A stretch of DNA of 64,000 nt from Phaeobacter sp. J2-8. Its GTDB lineage: Bacteria; Pseudomonadota; Alphaproteobacteria; Rhodobacterales; Rhodobacteraceae. Position 1 is the stretch's first letter; each line of letters begins with the position of its first letter. The notes under the pieces were generated by a model. The model was not told where the DNA came from and ran no database searches. It saw nothing but the letters and a program-made list of their open reading frames with translations. This document shows positions 28,241-38,737 of this stretch, piece by piece. The position numbers and the translations under genes are program-made. The DNA lies in NCBI RefSeq assembly GCF_022867865.1, contig NZ_JALIEC010000014.1:1-64000 (forward strand), in the 5' to 3' direction.

Positions 28241-31162
28241 ATGTGCGCCGATACGCCAGAAACACCCCAAGCCGACTATAAAGACACCCTGAACCTGCCG
28301 AAGACCGATTTCCCGATGCGCGCAGGCCTGCCCAAACGCGAGCCGACATGGCTCGACCGGTGGGAAAAGATCGGTGTCTATGACCGCCTGCGGGCCAAGT
28401 CAGAGGGCCGCCAGCCCTTTACCCTGCACGACGGCCCGCCCTATGCCAACGGCCATCTGCACATCGGCCATGCGCTGAACAAGACGATCAAGGACATGAT
28501 CGTCCGCTCGCATCAGATGATGGGATATGAGGCGCGTTATATCCCGGGTTGGGATTGCCACGGTCTGCCGATCGAATGGAAGATCGAAGAGCAATACCGC
28601 AAGAAGGGCAAGAACAAGGACGAAATCGACGTCATTGATTTCCGTCAGGAATGCCGGAAGTTTGCCGAAGGTTGGGTCGATGTACAGCGGGAAGAGTTCA
28701 AGCGCCTCGGCATCACCGGCAATTGGCCCAAGCCCTATCTGACAATGGATTTCCACGCCGAACGCGTGATCGCCGCCGAGTTCCAGAAATTCCTGATGAA
28801 CGGCACGCTGTATCAGGGTTCCAAACCGGTGATGTGGTCGCCGGTCGAAAAAACCGCCCTGGCCGAGGCCGAGGTGGAATACCACGACAAGGAAAGCTTC
28901 ACCATCTGGGTGAAATTCCGCGTACAAACCGCCGGTGATTTGCAGGACGCCAAGGTTGTGATCTGGACGACAACCCCCTGGACCATCCCGTCAAACAAGG
29001 CCGTGGTTTACGGTGCCGACTATTCTTATGGTCTTTATGAGGTCACAAGCACGCCGGACGAATGCTGGGCCGAGGTCGGCGAACGCTTCATCCTCGCGGA
29101 CAAGCTGGCCGCAGCCACCTTTGCCCGGGCCCGTCTTGAAGATGGCATGTGGACCCGCGTGCGCGATGTGCCCTCGGATGAATTGGCGGACCTGTCGCTG
29201 TCCCACCCGCTGGCGGGTGCCGAAGGCAGCAATGGCGAATGGGATGACCCCCGCGATTTCCGCGCCGCCGATTTCGTCACCGACGAAGAAGGCACCGGAT
29301 TCGTGCATTGCGCGCCCAGCCACGGGATGGAGGAATATGAACTCTATCGCGATCTCGGCATGCTTGAACAGGTCATCACCTACAATGTGATGGATGACGG
29401 CGGCTTCCGCGCCGACCTGCCGTTCTTTGGTGGCAAATACATCCTGAACCGCAAGGGCGGCGAAGGCGATGCCAACAAGACCGTGATCGACAAACTGGTC
29501 GAGGTCGGCGGCCTGTTGGCGCGTGGCAAGATCAAACACTCCTACCCGCACAGCTGGCGCTCCAAGGCGCCGGTGATCTATCGCAACACGCCGCAATGGT
29601 TTGCTGCGGTCGACAAAGCGGTGGGCGATGGCCAGGACACCTATGGCACCACCATCCGTGAACGCGCCCTGACATCCATCGACCAATTGGTGAACTGGAC
29701 GCCCAAAACCGGGCGCAACCGGCTCTATTCGATGATCGAAACCCGCCCAGATTGGGTTCTGTCGCGCCAGCGCGCCTGGGGCGTGCCGCTGACCTGTTTC
29801 ACCCGCAAGGGCGCGTTGCCGACCGACGATGATTACCTCTTGCGCGACGAAGCGGTGAATGCCCGCATCCTTGAGGCGTTCGAAGCCGAAGGCGCCGATG
29901 CCTGGTACAAGGATGGCGCCAAGGAACGTTTCCTCGGCGATGCCTACAACGCCGACGACTGGGATCAGGTGTTCGACATCCTCGATGTCTGGTTCGACAG
30001 CGGCTCGACCCATGCCTTTGTGCTGCGCGACCGCGAAGACGGCACCGAAGACGGCATCGCAGACGTCTATATGGAAGGCACCGACCAACACCGCGGCTGG
30101 TTCCATTCCTCGATGTTGCAGGCCTGCGGCACCAAGGGCCGCGCGCCCTATCGCAATGTGGTGACCCACGGCATGACCCTGGACGAAAAAGGGTTCAAGA
30201 TGTCGAAGTCCATCGGCAACACCATCGCGCCCGATCAGGTCGTGAAACAATATGGCGCAGACATCCTGCGGCTTTGGGTGTCGCAGACCGACTATACTGC
30301 GGATCAACGGATCGGGCCGGAAATCCTCAAAGGTGTGGCCGACAGCTATCGCCGCCTGCGCAATACCATGCGGTTCATGTTGGGGGCGCTGGCGCATTTC
30401 GAGGAAAGCGACCGGATGGACCCGGCCGATATGCCAGAGCTTGAACGCTATGTGCTGCACCGGCTGGCCGAATTGGATCATGCCGTGCGCAAGGGCTATG
30501 GCGCCTTTGATTTCCAGGGCGTGTTCCAGCAATTGTTCAACTTCGCCACGCTTGAGCTCAGCGCCTTCTACTTCGACATCCGCAAGGATGCGCTGTACTG
30601 CGATGGCGACACCGCTCGCCGCCGCGCGGCACGCACGGTGATGGACATCCTGTTCCAGCGTTTGACCACCTGGTTGGCCCCGGTGCTGGTCTTCACCATG
30701 GAAGAGGTCTGGCTGGAACGGTTCCCCGGCGAGGACAGCTCGGTCCACCTGGCCGATTTCCCCGATACCCCCGCCGATTGGCTGGACGAGCCGCTGGCGG
30801 CGAAATGGGCCCAGGTCCGTCGCGCACGGCGCTCCGTCACCGCCGCGCTCGAGGTGCAGCGCACAAACAAGGTCATCGGCGCCTCGCTTGAGGCGGCACC
30901 GGTGGTGCATGTGCGTGACCCGGACATGCTGGCGGCGTTGAAATCGGTCGACTTCGACGACATCTGCATCACCTCCGGCATGTCGCTGACCGGCGACCCG
31001 CAACCAAGCGAGGCCTTCCGCCTGCCGGAAATCGACGGTGTGGGCGTGGTGTTCGAAAGCGCCGAGGGCGACAAATGCCAACGCTGCTGGAAAATCCTGC
31101 CCGACGTTGGCAGCCACAGCCACCCCGCCACCTGCAAACGCTGCAACGACGCGCTGAGCTAA
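28241..31162 (+). CDS. ileS: Isoleucyl-tRNA synthetase
   Basis: The 973-aa class I synthetase charges tRNA-Ile. HIGH-type motif PYANGHLHIGHALNKT (around residues 66-81), the WDCHGLPIEWKIE block, the KMSKS loop as GFKMSKSIGN, and a C-terminal zinc site (CQRCWKIL and CKRCNDAL, the latter at the very end) are all intact. Length is normal for the bacterial type with a C-terminal zinc finger. It is monocistronic here and is followed by an inverted copy of the dispersed repeat. Confidence 0.96.
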   Translation: MCADTPETPQADYKDTLNLPKTDFPMRAGLPKREPTWLDRWEKIGVYDRLRAKSEGRQPFTLHDGPPYANGHLHIGHALNKTIKDMIVRSHQMMGYEARYIPGWDCHGLPIEWKIEEQYRKKGKNKDEIDVIDFRQECRKFAEGWVDVQREEFKRLGITGNWPKPYLTMDFHAERVIAAEFQKFLMNGTLYQGSKPVMWSPVEKTALAEAEVEYHDKESFTIWVKFRVQTAGDLQDAKVVIWTTTPWTIPSNKAVVYGADYSYGLYEVTSTPDECWAEVGERFILADKLAAATFARARLEDGMWTRVRDVPSDELADLSLSHPLAGAEGSNGEWDDPRDFRAADFVTDEEGTGFVHCAPSHGMEEYELYRDLGMLEQVITYNVMDDGGFRADLPFFGGKYILNRKGGEGDANKTVIDKLVEVGGLLARGKIKHSYPHSWRSKAPVIYRNTPQWFAAVDKAVGDGQDTYGTTIRERALTSIDQLVNWTPKTGRNRLYSMIETRPDWVLSRQRAWGVPLTCFTRKGALPTDDDYLLRDEAVNARILEAFEAEGADAWYKDGAKERFLGDAYNADDWDQVFDILDVWFDSGSTHAFVLRDREDGTEDGIADVYMEGTDQHRGWFHSSMLQACGTKGRAPYRNVVTHGMTLDEKGFKMSKSIGNTIAPDQVVKQYGADILRLWVSQTDYTADQRIGPEILKGVADSYRRLRNTMRFMLGALAHFEESDRMDPADMPELERYVLHRLAELDHAVRKGYGAFDFQGVFQQLFNFATLELSAFYFDIRKDALYCDGDTARRRAARTVMDILFQRLTTWLAPVLVFTMEEVWLERFPGEDSSVHLADFPDTPADWLDEPLAAKWAQVRRARRSVTAALEVQRTNKVIGASLEAAPVVHVRDPDMLAALKSVDFDDICITSGMSLTGDPQPSEAFRLPEIDGVGVVFESAEGDKCQRCWKILPDVGSHSHPATCKRCNDALS

Positions 31163-31189
31163 AGCCGCCCAAAATCTGGCCTTCCCCGG

Positions 31190-31246
31190 CTTCTTCTGTT
31201 CAAAAATATCCTGGGGGAGGCCAAAGGCCGGGGGCGAAGCCCCCTA
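31190..31246 (-). repeat. Dispersed intergenic repeat, copy C (reverse orientation)
   Basis: Read on the reverse strand it gives a GGGGGCTTCGCCCCC hairpin, a GGCCTTTGGCC hairpin, then CCCCCAGGATATTTTTGAAC and AGAAGAA. It matches copies A and B and starts 28 nt after the ileS stop. A further copy of GCGAAGCCCCCTA follows at about 31263. Confidence 0.8.
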
Positions 31247-31453
31247 AACTTTCAAAACTGAGGCGAAGCCCCCTATTTTTCTCTACTGGGGCCACTTTCT
31301 TCAACTGGGGCCACGGCCTCGGCATTTTCAAACCAAAACAATGCCACCGCCCCCCCCAGCCCCACATTAATGCACACTCGATGTGCACCCCTTGGGATCG
31401 GTGGGCATGCGCCTTACGTCCCATCCCAACTGGATGCAGCCAAGGATAGATCA

Positions 31454-32320
31454 ATGACCGATACCTACACCCCCCCCGAAGTCTGGACATGGGAAGCCCA
31501 AAACGGCGGTACTTTTGCCTCGACTAACCGGCCCATTGCCGGGGCGACCCATGACAAGGAGCTGCCGGTCGGCGAGCATCCCTTTCAGCTACACTCCCTG
31601 GCGACGCCCAATGGGGTCAAAGTGAACATCATGTTCGAAGAGTTGCTGGAGGCCGGATATGCCGCCGAATACGATGCCTGGCCAATCCGCATTGGCGACG
31701 GCGATCAATTCGGGTCCGGCTTTGTCGAAATCAACCCGAACTCCAAAATCCCGGCCCTGATCGACCGCTCGGGCGACAAACCGGTGCGCGTGTTCGAAAG
31801 CGCCGCAATCCTGATGCATCTGTCGGAAAAATTCGACAACGCGTTTCAGGTCAAGGATCCCGGCGATCGCGCCGAAATGCTATCCTGGCTGTTCTGGCAG
31901 ATGGGCAGCGCGCCATATCTGGGCGGCGGGTTCGGCCATTTCTACGCCTATGCGCCGGAAAAATGGCAATATCCGATTGATCGCTTCGCAATGGAGGTCA
32001 AGCGCCAGCTGGACGTATTGGACCGGCATCTCGCGGACAAGGATTGGATGGCGGGCGACACCTATACCATCGCCGATATCGCGATCTGGCCCTGGTACGG
32101 CAATCTTGTGCTGGGGCGCCAGTACAATGCCGGCAAATTCCTGGACGTCGACAGCTACACCAATGTTGTGGACTGGGCCAAACGGATCGACGCGCGCCCC
32201 GCGGTACAGCGCGGGCGCAAGGTGAACCGCCTGTTTGGCGAGCCTGAGACGCAACTGCACGAACGTCACGCGGCATCGGATTTCGACACCAAGACGCAGG
32301 ACAAGCTCGAAAGCGCCTAA
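31454..32320 (+). CDS. yghU: YghU-type glutathione S-transferase / disulfide-bond oxidoreductase
   Basis: The 288-aa product has the extended N-terminus of the YghU/nu-class family (EVWTWEAQNGGTFASTNRPIAG), followed by the GST thioredoxin fold with TPNGVKVNIMFEELLEAG and the SKIPALIDRSGDKPVRVFESAAIL segment. E. coli YghU, of the same length, has glutathione-dependent disulfide-bond reductase and peroxidase activity. The ATG at 31454 is preferred over an upstream in-frame codon because it matches the family N-terminus. It probably shares a transcript with the alkyltransferase gene that follows. Confidence 0.9.
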   Translation: MTDTYTPPEVWTWEAQNGGTFASTNRPIAGATHDKELPVGEHPFQLHSLATPNGVKVNIMFEELLEAGYAAEYDAWPIRIGDGDQFGSGFVEINPNSKIPALIDRSGDKPVRVFESAAILMHLSEKFDNAFQVKDPGDRAEMLSWLFWQMGSAPYLGGGFGHFYAYAPEKWQYPIDRFAMEVKRQLDVLDRHLADKDWMAGDTYTIADIAIWPWYGNLVLGRQYNAGKFLDVDSYTNVVDWAKRIDARPAVQRGRKVNRLFGEPETQLHERHAASDFDTKTQDKLESA

Positions 32321-32375
32321 GTGAAACAGCAGGAATCGGATTGTGCCTTGCCCCGGCAAAGGCCAATCTGATCCC

Positions 32376-32828
32376 ATGCCAGAACGCGCGATAAAAACAC
32401 CGGTCGGATATCTGACCTTGATCGAGACCGACGGCGCGATTTCGTCGGTCTCGTGGCGCGGCGGTGACAGGAATGCTTCGGATCTGTTGGACCGGGCCGA
32501 AATCCAAGTGAACGCCTATTTTTCAAACGAAATCACCGAATTCGACCTGCCGTTTGCGCCCCAAGGTTCGGATCTTGTCAAACGCACCTGCGCTGCGATG
32601 ACGCGCATTCCCTTTGGCGAAACCCGCACCTATGGCGATTTGGCCCGCGAGCTTGGCGCACCCGCCCAGGCAATTGGTCAGGCCTGCGGCGCCAACCCCA
32701 TTCCGGTGCTGATCCCCTGCCACCGCATACTTGCGGCAAACGGGCTTGGCGGTTTTTCCGGCGCGGGTGGTGTGGAAACCAAGGTCTGGTTACTTCGCCA
32801 CGAAGGCGCGGCCGGATTGCTGATCTGA
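32376..32828 (+). CDS. ogt: Methylated-DNA-protein-cysteine methyltransferase
   Basis: The 150-aa protein transfers methyl groups from O6-methylguanine in DNA to its own cysteine, in a one-use repair reaction. The active-site motif IPCHRIL and the helix-turn-helix arginine finger region RTYGDLARELGAPAQAIGQACGANP are present. The ATG at 32376 is used; a rare upstream start in the same frame at 32343 is less likely. It lies 55 nt after the YghU-type gene and converges on pheA with a gap of about 20 nt. Confidence 0.92.
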   Translation: MPERAIKTPVGYLTLIETDGAISSVSWRGGDRNASDLLDRAEIQVNAYFSNEITEFDLPFAPQGSDLVKRTCAAMTRIPFGETRTYGDLARELGAPAQAIGQACGANPIPVLIPCHRILAANGLGGFSGAGGVETKVWLLRHEGAAGLLI

Positions 32829-32848
32829 ACCGCGCCGCACGCCGCGTT

Positions 32849-33682
32849 TCAATCCCGGCGCGGGTCGCGCGGATAGGTGCCGAGGATTTCCAGCATATCG
32901 GTGAAATAATCCAATTCTTCCAACGCCCGTGCCACGGCCGGATCTTCGGGATGCCCCTCGATGTCGGCATAAAACTGCGTCGCGGTGAACGATCCGCCCA
33001 CCATATAGCTTTCCAGTTTGGTCATGTTGACGCCATTGGTGGCAAAACCGCCCATCGCCTTGTACAGCGCCGCCGGGATGTTGCGCACCTGAAACACAAA
33101 TGTCGTCAGCATGCCGTGATCGCCGCGCCGCGCCATATTGGCCTCGCGTCCCATCAACAGAAACCGGGTGGTGTTATGGGCGTGATCTTCGATATGGCGG
33201 GCCAGAATCTCCAGCCCGTGAATTTCCGCCGCCATGTCCGAGGCCAGCACGCCCGATGTGCGGTCCCCGCTGACCGCCAATTCCGCCGCAGCGCCGGCGC
33301 TGTCGGCGGCTGATTCCCCGTGAATGCCGTGCTGTTTCAAAAACGATGCACATTGCGGCAACAACACCAGATGGGCGCGCACTTTTTGAATGTCTTCGAT
33401 TATCACACCGGGATGCGCCATCAGGCTGACATGCACCCGCACAAAAGCCTCATCAACGATATGCAGACCGCTTTCCGGCAACAGGCGGTGAATGTCGGCC
33501 ACCCGGCCATACGTGGTGTTTTCCACCGGCAACATCGCCAGATCCGCCGCACCCGATGTCACCGCCGCAATCACATCGTCAAAACTGGCACAGGGCAGCG
33601 CCTCCATGTCGGGACGTGCATCACGACAGGCCTCATGACTGTAGGCCCCCGGTTCGCCCTGAAAGGCAATACGTCCGTTCAT
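32849..33682 (-). CDS. pheA: Prephenate dehydratase
   Basis: The 277-aa enzyme converts prephenate to phenylpyruvate in phenylalanine synthesis. The N-terminal catalytic half begins MNGRIAFQGEPGAYSHEA and ends in the active-site threonine motif NTTRFLL. The ACT regulatory domain follows (ESYMVGGSFTATQFYADIEGH, in which the usual ESRP is ESYM). ATG 33682 gives the normal start. No chorismate mutase domain is fused. It is divergent from the cytochrome c gene across 130 bp. Confidence 0.93.
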   Translation of the reverse strand: MNGRIAFQGEPGAYSHEACRDARPDMEALPCASFDDVIAAVTSGAADLAMLPVENTTYGRVADIHRLLPESGLHIVDEAFVRVHVSLMAHPGVIIEDIQKVRAHLVLLPQCASFLKQHGIHGESAADSAGAAAELAVSGDRTSGVLASDMAAEIHGLEILARHIEDHAHNTTRFLLMGREANMARRGDHGMLTTFVFQVRNIPAALYKAMGGFATNGVNMTKLESYMVGGSFTATQFYADIEGHPEDPAVARALEELDYFTDMLEILGTYPRDPRRD

Positions 33683-33812
33683 GGTATTTTTCCGTCTTTT
33701 TGGCCCGGTTTCAGCATGAGATGGGCGTTTCGTCGCGGCTTCTATACCTTGCCACCGGCAAGGGGAAGACGTAAGACCCGAAGCAAGGATCGGACGTAAG
33801 GACGCGCGTGTT

Positions 33813-34328
33813 ATGGATACAATGACCTCGACCAAGATTCTGGGTGGCTTCTGCGGAGCATTCCTGATCTTCCTCTTGGGCAAATGGGCCGCTGAAGAGC
33901 TTTATCATACCGGTGGTGGCCACGGCGACCACGCTGAACAGGCATATGTGATCGACACCGGCGAAGAGTCCGGCGGTGGCGATGTGGCCGAAGGCCCGAC
34001 ATTCGCCGAATTGCTGGCCAGCGCCGACATCGCCAAGGGCGAAAAAGTGTACGGCAAATGCCGGGCTTGTCACAAAATCGAAGACGGTGTGAACAGCACC
34101 GGACCATCGCTTTATGACATTGTTGGCCGCACGGTCGGCAGCGAAGAAGGTTTCGGCTATTCCGGCTCGCTTGTTGCGGTGGCCGATGTCTGGACCCCCG
34201 AGGCGCTTGACGGTTTCCTGGCCAATCCCAAGGGATTTGCACCGGGCACCAAAATGTCCTTTGCTGGTTTGAAAAAACCTGAGGACCGCGCCAATATCGT
34301 GGCTTGGCTGGACAGTCTCGACAACTGA
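33813..34328 (+). CDS. Membrane-anchored cytochrome c (class I, c552 type)
   Basis: The 171-aa protein has an uncleaved N-terminal membrane anchor (residues 8-24), an acidic linker (EQAYVIDTGEESGGGDVAEG) and one class I heme c domain with the CRACH motif (residues 75-79) and the methionine ligand in GTKMSFAGL. Membrane-tethered cytochromes of this type (CycM/CycY) pass electrons from the bc1 complex to terminal oxidases. The AAGGA site precedes ATG 33813. A perfect terminator follows. Confidence 0.9.
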   Translation: MDTMTSTKILGGFCGAFLIFLLGKWAAEELYHTGGGHGDHAEQAYVIDTGEESGGGDVAEGPTFAELLASADIAKGEKVYGKCRACHKIEDGVNSTGPSLYDIVGRTVGSEEGFGYSGSLVAVADVWTPEALDGFLANPKGFAPGTKMSFAGLKKPEDRANIVAWLDSLDN

Positions 34329-34354
34329 TCACTGCCAAAAACACAAGCTATTCG

Positions 34355-34387
34355 GCCGCTGCACCCCGGTGCAGCGGCTTTTTCTTT
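34355..34387 (+). terminator. Rho-independent terminator after cytochrome c gene
   Basis: A perfect 10-bp stem (GCCGCTGCAC at 34355-34364 and GTGCAGCGGC at 34369-34378) with a CCCG loop is followed by TTTTTCTTT. Confidence 0.9.
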
Positions 34388-34511
34388 GCCAATTGGCCGT
34401 GATCACCGTCGATCACGGAATATCAACTTGAATAAGGTCTCTCTGGCCATCTACCGTAATAACAACAGAGTATTGGCCACATCTTTGGCATGTCCAGCTT
34501 CGGAGGATTCC

Positions 34512-36478
34512 ATGATCAAGCCCCGCCAGCCCCTTCAAACCCCAAAGGCACAGGCCGCAGCCCGCCCCCGGCCCGTGGCCCTGCCCAGAGCGGTGACTGC
34601 GCTGAGCGGATTGATACTTGTGGCGGGTCTGGCCGCCGGTCTTGCCACCTCTGCCTTTGGTCAGGATGCGGCATCCGACGACACCACGATCATCAAAAGC
34701 CACGGCTATTCCTATTTTGGCAATCTCGACTATCCGCCAGACTATGCGCATTTCGACTTTGTGAACCCGGATGCGCCCAAGGGCGGGGAAATCACCCTGG
34801 CCGCGACCGGCACATTCGACAGCCTCAATCCCTATTCCCGCAAGGGGCGTTCGGGGGCTCTGACCTCGATCCAATACGATCAGCTGATTGAATCGGTCGA
34901 AGATTCGGTGGGGCAATACTATGGGATTCTCGCCCACAGCCTTGAATACCCCGAAAGCAAGGATTGGGTGATCTTCCACCTGCGCCCTGAAGCGACGTTT
35001 TGGGATGGCACGCCCGTGACCGCAGAGGATGTGGTCTATTCCCACAAATTATTCATCACCCAGGGCTTGCCGTCGTATGCACAGGCCGTCAGCCGCATGG
35101 TAACAAGCGCCGAGGCGCTGGATGATCACACGGTGAAATTCACCTTCAACCCGGAAACATCCAAACGGTCGCGGATTGAAACTGTGGGCTCGACGCCTGC
35201 GTTTTCCAAAGCCTGGTTCGAGGCGGACGAAACCCGCCGTCTGGATGAACCCCGGCTGGAAGTGGCAGTTGGATCAGGGCCTTACAAGCTCGACAATTAC
35301 GACATCAACCGCCGAATCGTCTACAAACGCCGCGACGATTACTGGGGCAAGGATCTGCCGTTCAACAAGGGTCGCTACAATTACGATTCGATCCGGCTGG
35401 AATATTTCTCTGATCAAACCGCCAGCTTCGAGGCCTTCAAAGCCGGCGAATATACCATCCGCGTCGAAAGCGACCCCAAGGTCTGGGCCTCGGGCTATGA
35501 CTTTCCCAAGGTGGATGAAGGTTCGGTCGTGAAAATGGAACTGCCCGACGGCAATCCGCCCAACCCGACGGGATTCGTTTTCAACCTGGGCAAGCCCAAC
35601 CTGCAGGACAAAACCGTGCGCGAGGCAATTGCCCTGGCGTTCAACTTTGAATGGACCAATGAATCGCTGCTTTACGGCCTGTATTCGCAGCGCTCCTCCT
35701 TTATCGAGGGCACCCCGCTGGAGGCCAAGGATATTCCCGAAGGCGAAGAACTCGCCTTCTTGCAGGGGTTGGGCGATGTGGTGCCGCCGGAATTGCTGAG
35801 CGAGCCTGTGCGCGTGTCGCATTCCTCGGGTGCTTCGCGGCTGAACGATCGCGGCAATCTGCGTCAGGCCTCCAAACTTCTGGAAGCGGCCGGTTGGGTT
35901 GTCGGTGATGACGGTGTGCGCCGCAATGCACAGGGTCAGACCCTGAAATTGACCATGCTCTATCCGTCCAACATCCAGGATTGGTGGATGCGATGCATGA
36001 CACCTATGCCCAGAACCTGACGCAGATCGGTGTTGATGTGAAATTGGACAAGGTCGATCCGGCGCAATACACCGACCGCCGCCGCGAACGTGACTTCGAC
36101 ATGCTCTATTCCACGACCTACGATCCTTTCCTGTCCACCGGGGGCGGGCTCAGCCAGATGTATGGCTCTCAGGAGGCTGAATTCAGCCTGTTCAACCCCG
36201 CCGGACTGGCCAGCCCGCTGGTCGATGCGATCATCGAAGCCTCCTTTGTCACTGACAATCAGGCCGATCAGGATGTTGCGTTGCGCGCGTTGGATCGGGC
36301 ATTGCGCTATGAGTTCTTTGTCGTGCCCACCGGCTATATCGCCGATTACTGGGTGGCGGCCTATGACATGTACCGCCATCCCGAAACGCTGCCGCCTTAT
36401 GCGCTGGGTTATCTTGATTTCTGGTGGATTGACCCCGACCGCGAAGCGGATCTGAAATCGAAAGGCATCCTGAAGTAA
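34512..36478 (+). CDS. yejA: Peptide/microcin C-type ABC transporter substrate-binding protein (frameshift)
   Basis: The product, of about 655 aa, is a family 5 solute-binding protein with an N-terminal signal peptide (hydrophobic core ALSGLILVAGLAAGLAT) and the family opening SYFGNLDYPPDYAHFDFVNPDAPKGG. It binds oligopeptides in the periplasm and passes them to YejBE. The frame breaks near 35982. Adding one G gives QGLVDAMHDTYAQNL and restores the C-terminal half. The start at 34512 has a CGGAGGA site. Its stop abuts the yejB start codon, so the four yej genes form one operon. Confidence 0.88.
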
Positions 36479-37627
36479 ATGGGCGCCTATATCCTACGAC
36501 GGCTGTTGCTGATCATTCCGACCCTTTTGGGCATCATGATCATCAATTTCGCTCTGATTCAGTTTGTGCCCGGTGGCCCGATTGAACAATATATCGCCCA
36601 GTTCGAAGGCGAAGGTGACGTGTTTGGCGGGTTTGCCGGTGGCGAATCCGGCGCCGGGCCGGAAACCGAAGACAACGATTATGTGGGCGGTCGTGGGCTG
36701 CCCAAGGAGTTCCTGGAAAAGCTGGAAATCGAATTCGGCTTTGCCCGTATCGTCTGTGAAGAAGGGTTCACCGGCACGCCTTCGCTGACCGATCCCGCCT
36801 GCGTCAAAGAAGCGATCGGCATGGGCGAACGGTTCCTCATCATGATGGGCAATTACATGCGGCTCGACTTCGGCGAGAGTTATTTCCGCTCGATCGGCGT
36901 GCTGGAACTGGTGGTGGAAAAACTGCCGGTGTCGATCACGCTGGGCCTTTGGTCGACGTTGATCGCCTATATGGTGTCGATCCCGCTGGGCATTCGCAAG
37001 GCGGTGCATGACGGATCGGCCTTTGATACCTGGACATCGGGCGTGATCATCGTGGCCTATGCCATTCCCGGCTTCTTGTTTGCCATTCTGTTGCTGGTGC
37101 TGTTCGCCGGCGGGTCGTATTGGCAGATCTTTCCCTTGCGCGGGCTGACATCGGAAAATTTTGACAGCCTCAGCTTGTTTGGCAAGATCGGCGATTACAT
37201 CTGGCATATCGCGCTGCCGGTGATTGCCTCGACAATCTCGGCCTTTGCCACATTGACGCTTTTGACCAAGAACAGCTTCATGGACGAGATCAAGAAACAA
37301 TATGTCATCACCGCCCGCGCCAAGGGACTGAGCGAGAGCCGGGTTCTTTACGGCCATATCTTCCGCAATGCCATGCTGATCGTGATTGCCGGTTTTCCGG
37401 CGGTGTTCATCGGTGTGTTCTTTGGCGGTTCGATCATCATCGAAACCATCTTTTCGCTCGACGGTTTGGGCCGGTTGGGGTTCGAGGCCACGGTCGCCCG
37501 TGACTATCCGGTGATCTTTGGCACGCTGTTTGTCTTTGGCCTGCTTGGGCTTGTGGTCGGCATTCTGTCGGACCTGATGTATGTCTTTGTCGATCCGCGC
37601 ATCGACTTTGAAAAGCGTGAGGGCTAG
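36479..37627 (+). CDS. yejB: ABC transporter permease YejB
   Basis: The 382-aa permease has an N-terminal helix ([20 protein letters not shown]) and a large periplasmic loop with [16 protein letters not shown], found in the YejB/peptide permease family. Core helices follow, with the EAA coupling motif [23 protein letters not shown] (around residues 275-297). Together with YejE it forms the membrane channel of a YejABEF-type peptide importer. It starts directly after the yejA stop and is 3 nt ahead of yejE. Confidence 0.93.
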   Translation: MGAYILRRLLLIIPTLLGIMIINFALIQFVPGGPIEQYIAQFEGEGDVFGGFAGGESGAGPETEDNDYVGGRGLPKEFLEKLEIEFGFARIVCEEGFTGTPSLTDPACVKEAIGMGERFLIMMGNYMRLDFGESYFRSIGVLELVVEKLPVSITLGLWSTLIAYMVSIPLGIRKAVHDGSAFDTWTSGVIIVAYAIPGFLFAILLLVLFAGGSYWQIFPLRGLTSENFDSLSLFGKIGDYIWHIALPVIASTISAFATLTLLTKNSFMDEIKKQYVITARAKGLSESRVLYGHIFRNAMLIVIAGFPAVFIGVFFGGSIIIETIFSLDGLGRLGFEATVARDYPVIFGTLFVFGLLGLVVGILSDLMYVFVDPRIDFEKREG

Positions 37628-37630
37628 ACC

Positions 37631-38737
37631 ATGGCGCTTTCCCCGATCAACCAGCGCCGCTGGCGCAATTTCAAGAAAAACCGCCGCGCGTTGTGGTCGT
37701 TGATCATCTTTCTGTTTGTCTTTGGTCTGACGCTCTTTGCCGAGTTTCTGGCCAACGACAAACCGATCATGGTCAAATATCGCGGCGAGATCTTCACGCC
37801 GGTGTTCAATTTCTATCCCGAAACCGCCTTTGGTGGTGATTTCAAGACCGAAGCGATCTATCGCGATATCGAGGTCAAATGCCTGATCCGCACCGGCGGG
37901 CTTGAGGCCTGCTGGGACGACCCCGAAGGCATGATCGAAACCGTCGATGCCGGTGGCACGCCAGAGGGCGATTTCGTCAAGGGCTGGGCGCTTTGGCCGC
38001 CCATCCCGTACAGCTTTGACACGCCCGTGGATCGCCCCGGCGCGGCCCCCCTGCCCCCGAACGGGCAGAACTGGCTGGGCACCGATGACACCAAACGCGA
38101 CGTGCTGGCCCGGATCATCTATGGTTTCCGGCTGTCGATCCTGTTCACGTTGATTGTCACGACGCTGGCCTCGGTGATCGGTATCATTGCCGGTGCCTTG
38201 CAGGGTTATTTCGGTGGCTGGCTTGACCTTATCTTCCAGCGGGTGATCGAAATCTGGGGCGCGACCCCCAGTCTTTATATCATCATCATCCTGTTCGCGA
38301 TTCTGGGGCGTGGTTTCTGGCTTCTGGTGTTCCTGATGGTGCTCTTTGGCTGGACCTCGCTGGTGGGTGTGGTGCGGGCCGAATTCCTGCGCGCCCGCAA
38401 TCTGGAATATGTTCGCGCGGCCAAGGCATTGGGCGTGTCCAACATCACCATCATGTTCCGCCACATGCTGCCCAATGCGATGGTGGCCACCGTCACCTTC
38501 CTGCCGTTCATCGTGACCGGCACCATTGGTGCGCTGGCTTCTCTCGACTTCCTCGGCTTTGGATTGCCATCGTCGTCGCCCTCGCTGGGCGAGCTGACAT
38601 TGCAGGCGAAACAGAACCTTCAGGCCCCCTGGCTGGCCTTCACCTCTTTCTTTGTCTTTGCCTTCATGTTGTCGCTTCTGGTCTTCATCTTCGAAGGTGT
38701 ACGCGACGCATTCGACCCAAGGAAAACATTCGCATGA
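37631..38737 (+). CDS. yejE: ABC transporter permease YejE
   Basis: The 368-aa protein has an N-terminal NQRRWRNFKKNRRALWSL stretch and helix, the long periplasmic insertion typical of YejE (KPIMVKYRGEIFTPVFNFYPETAFGG, residues 41-66), and a C-terminal permease core with the EAA motif YVRAAKALGVSNITIMFRHMLPNA. It is the second permease of the yej operon. Its stop overlaps the yejF start by 4 nt. Confidence 0.94.
   Translation: MALSPINQRRWRNFKKNRRALWSLIIFLFVFGLTLFAEFLANDKPIMVKYRGEIFTPVFNFYPETAFGGDFKTEAIYRDIEVKCLIRTGGLEACWDDPEGMIETVDAGGTPEGDFVKGWALWPPIPYSFDTPVDRPGAAPLPPNGQNWLGTDDTKRDVLARIIYGFRLSILFTLIVTTLASVIGIIAGALQGYFGGWLDLIFQRVIEIWGATPSLYIIIILFAILGRGFWLLVFLMVLFGWTSLVGVVRAEFLRARNLEYVRAAKALGVSNITIMFRHMLPNAMVATVTFLPFIVTGTIGALASLDFLGFGLPSSSPSLGELTLQAKQNLQAPWLAFTSFFVFAFMLSLLVFIFEGVRDAFDPRKTFA

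Noticed and set aside
28991-31123. Long reverse-strand open frame opposite ileS
   Set aside because: Same reason: mirror of a clear ileS gene, no motifs of its own.
36494-38464. Long reverse-strand open frame opposite yejB and yejE
   Set aside because: Rich in His, Gln and Asp as expected of an antisense shadow of membrane-protein codons; no start site or family match.
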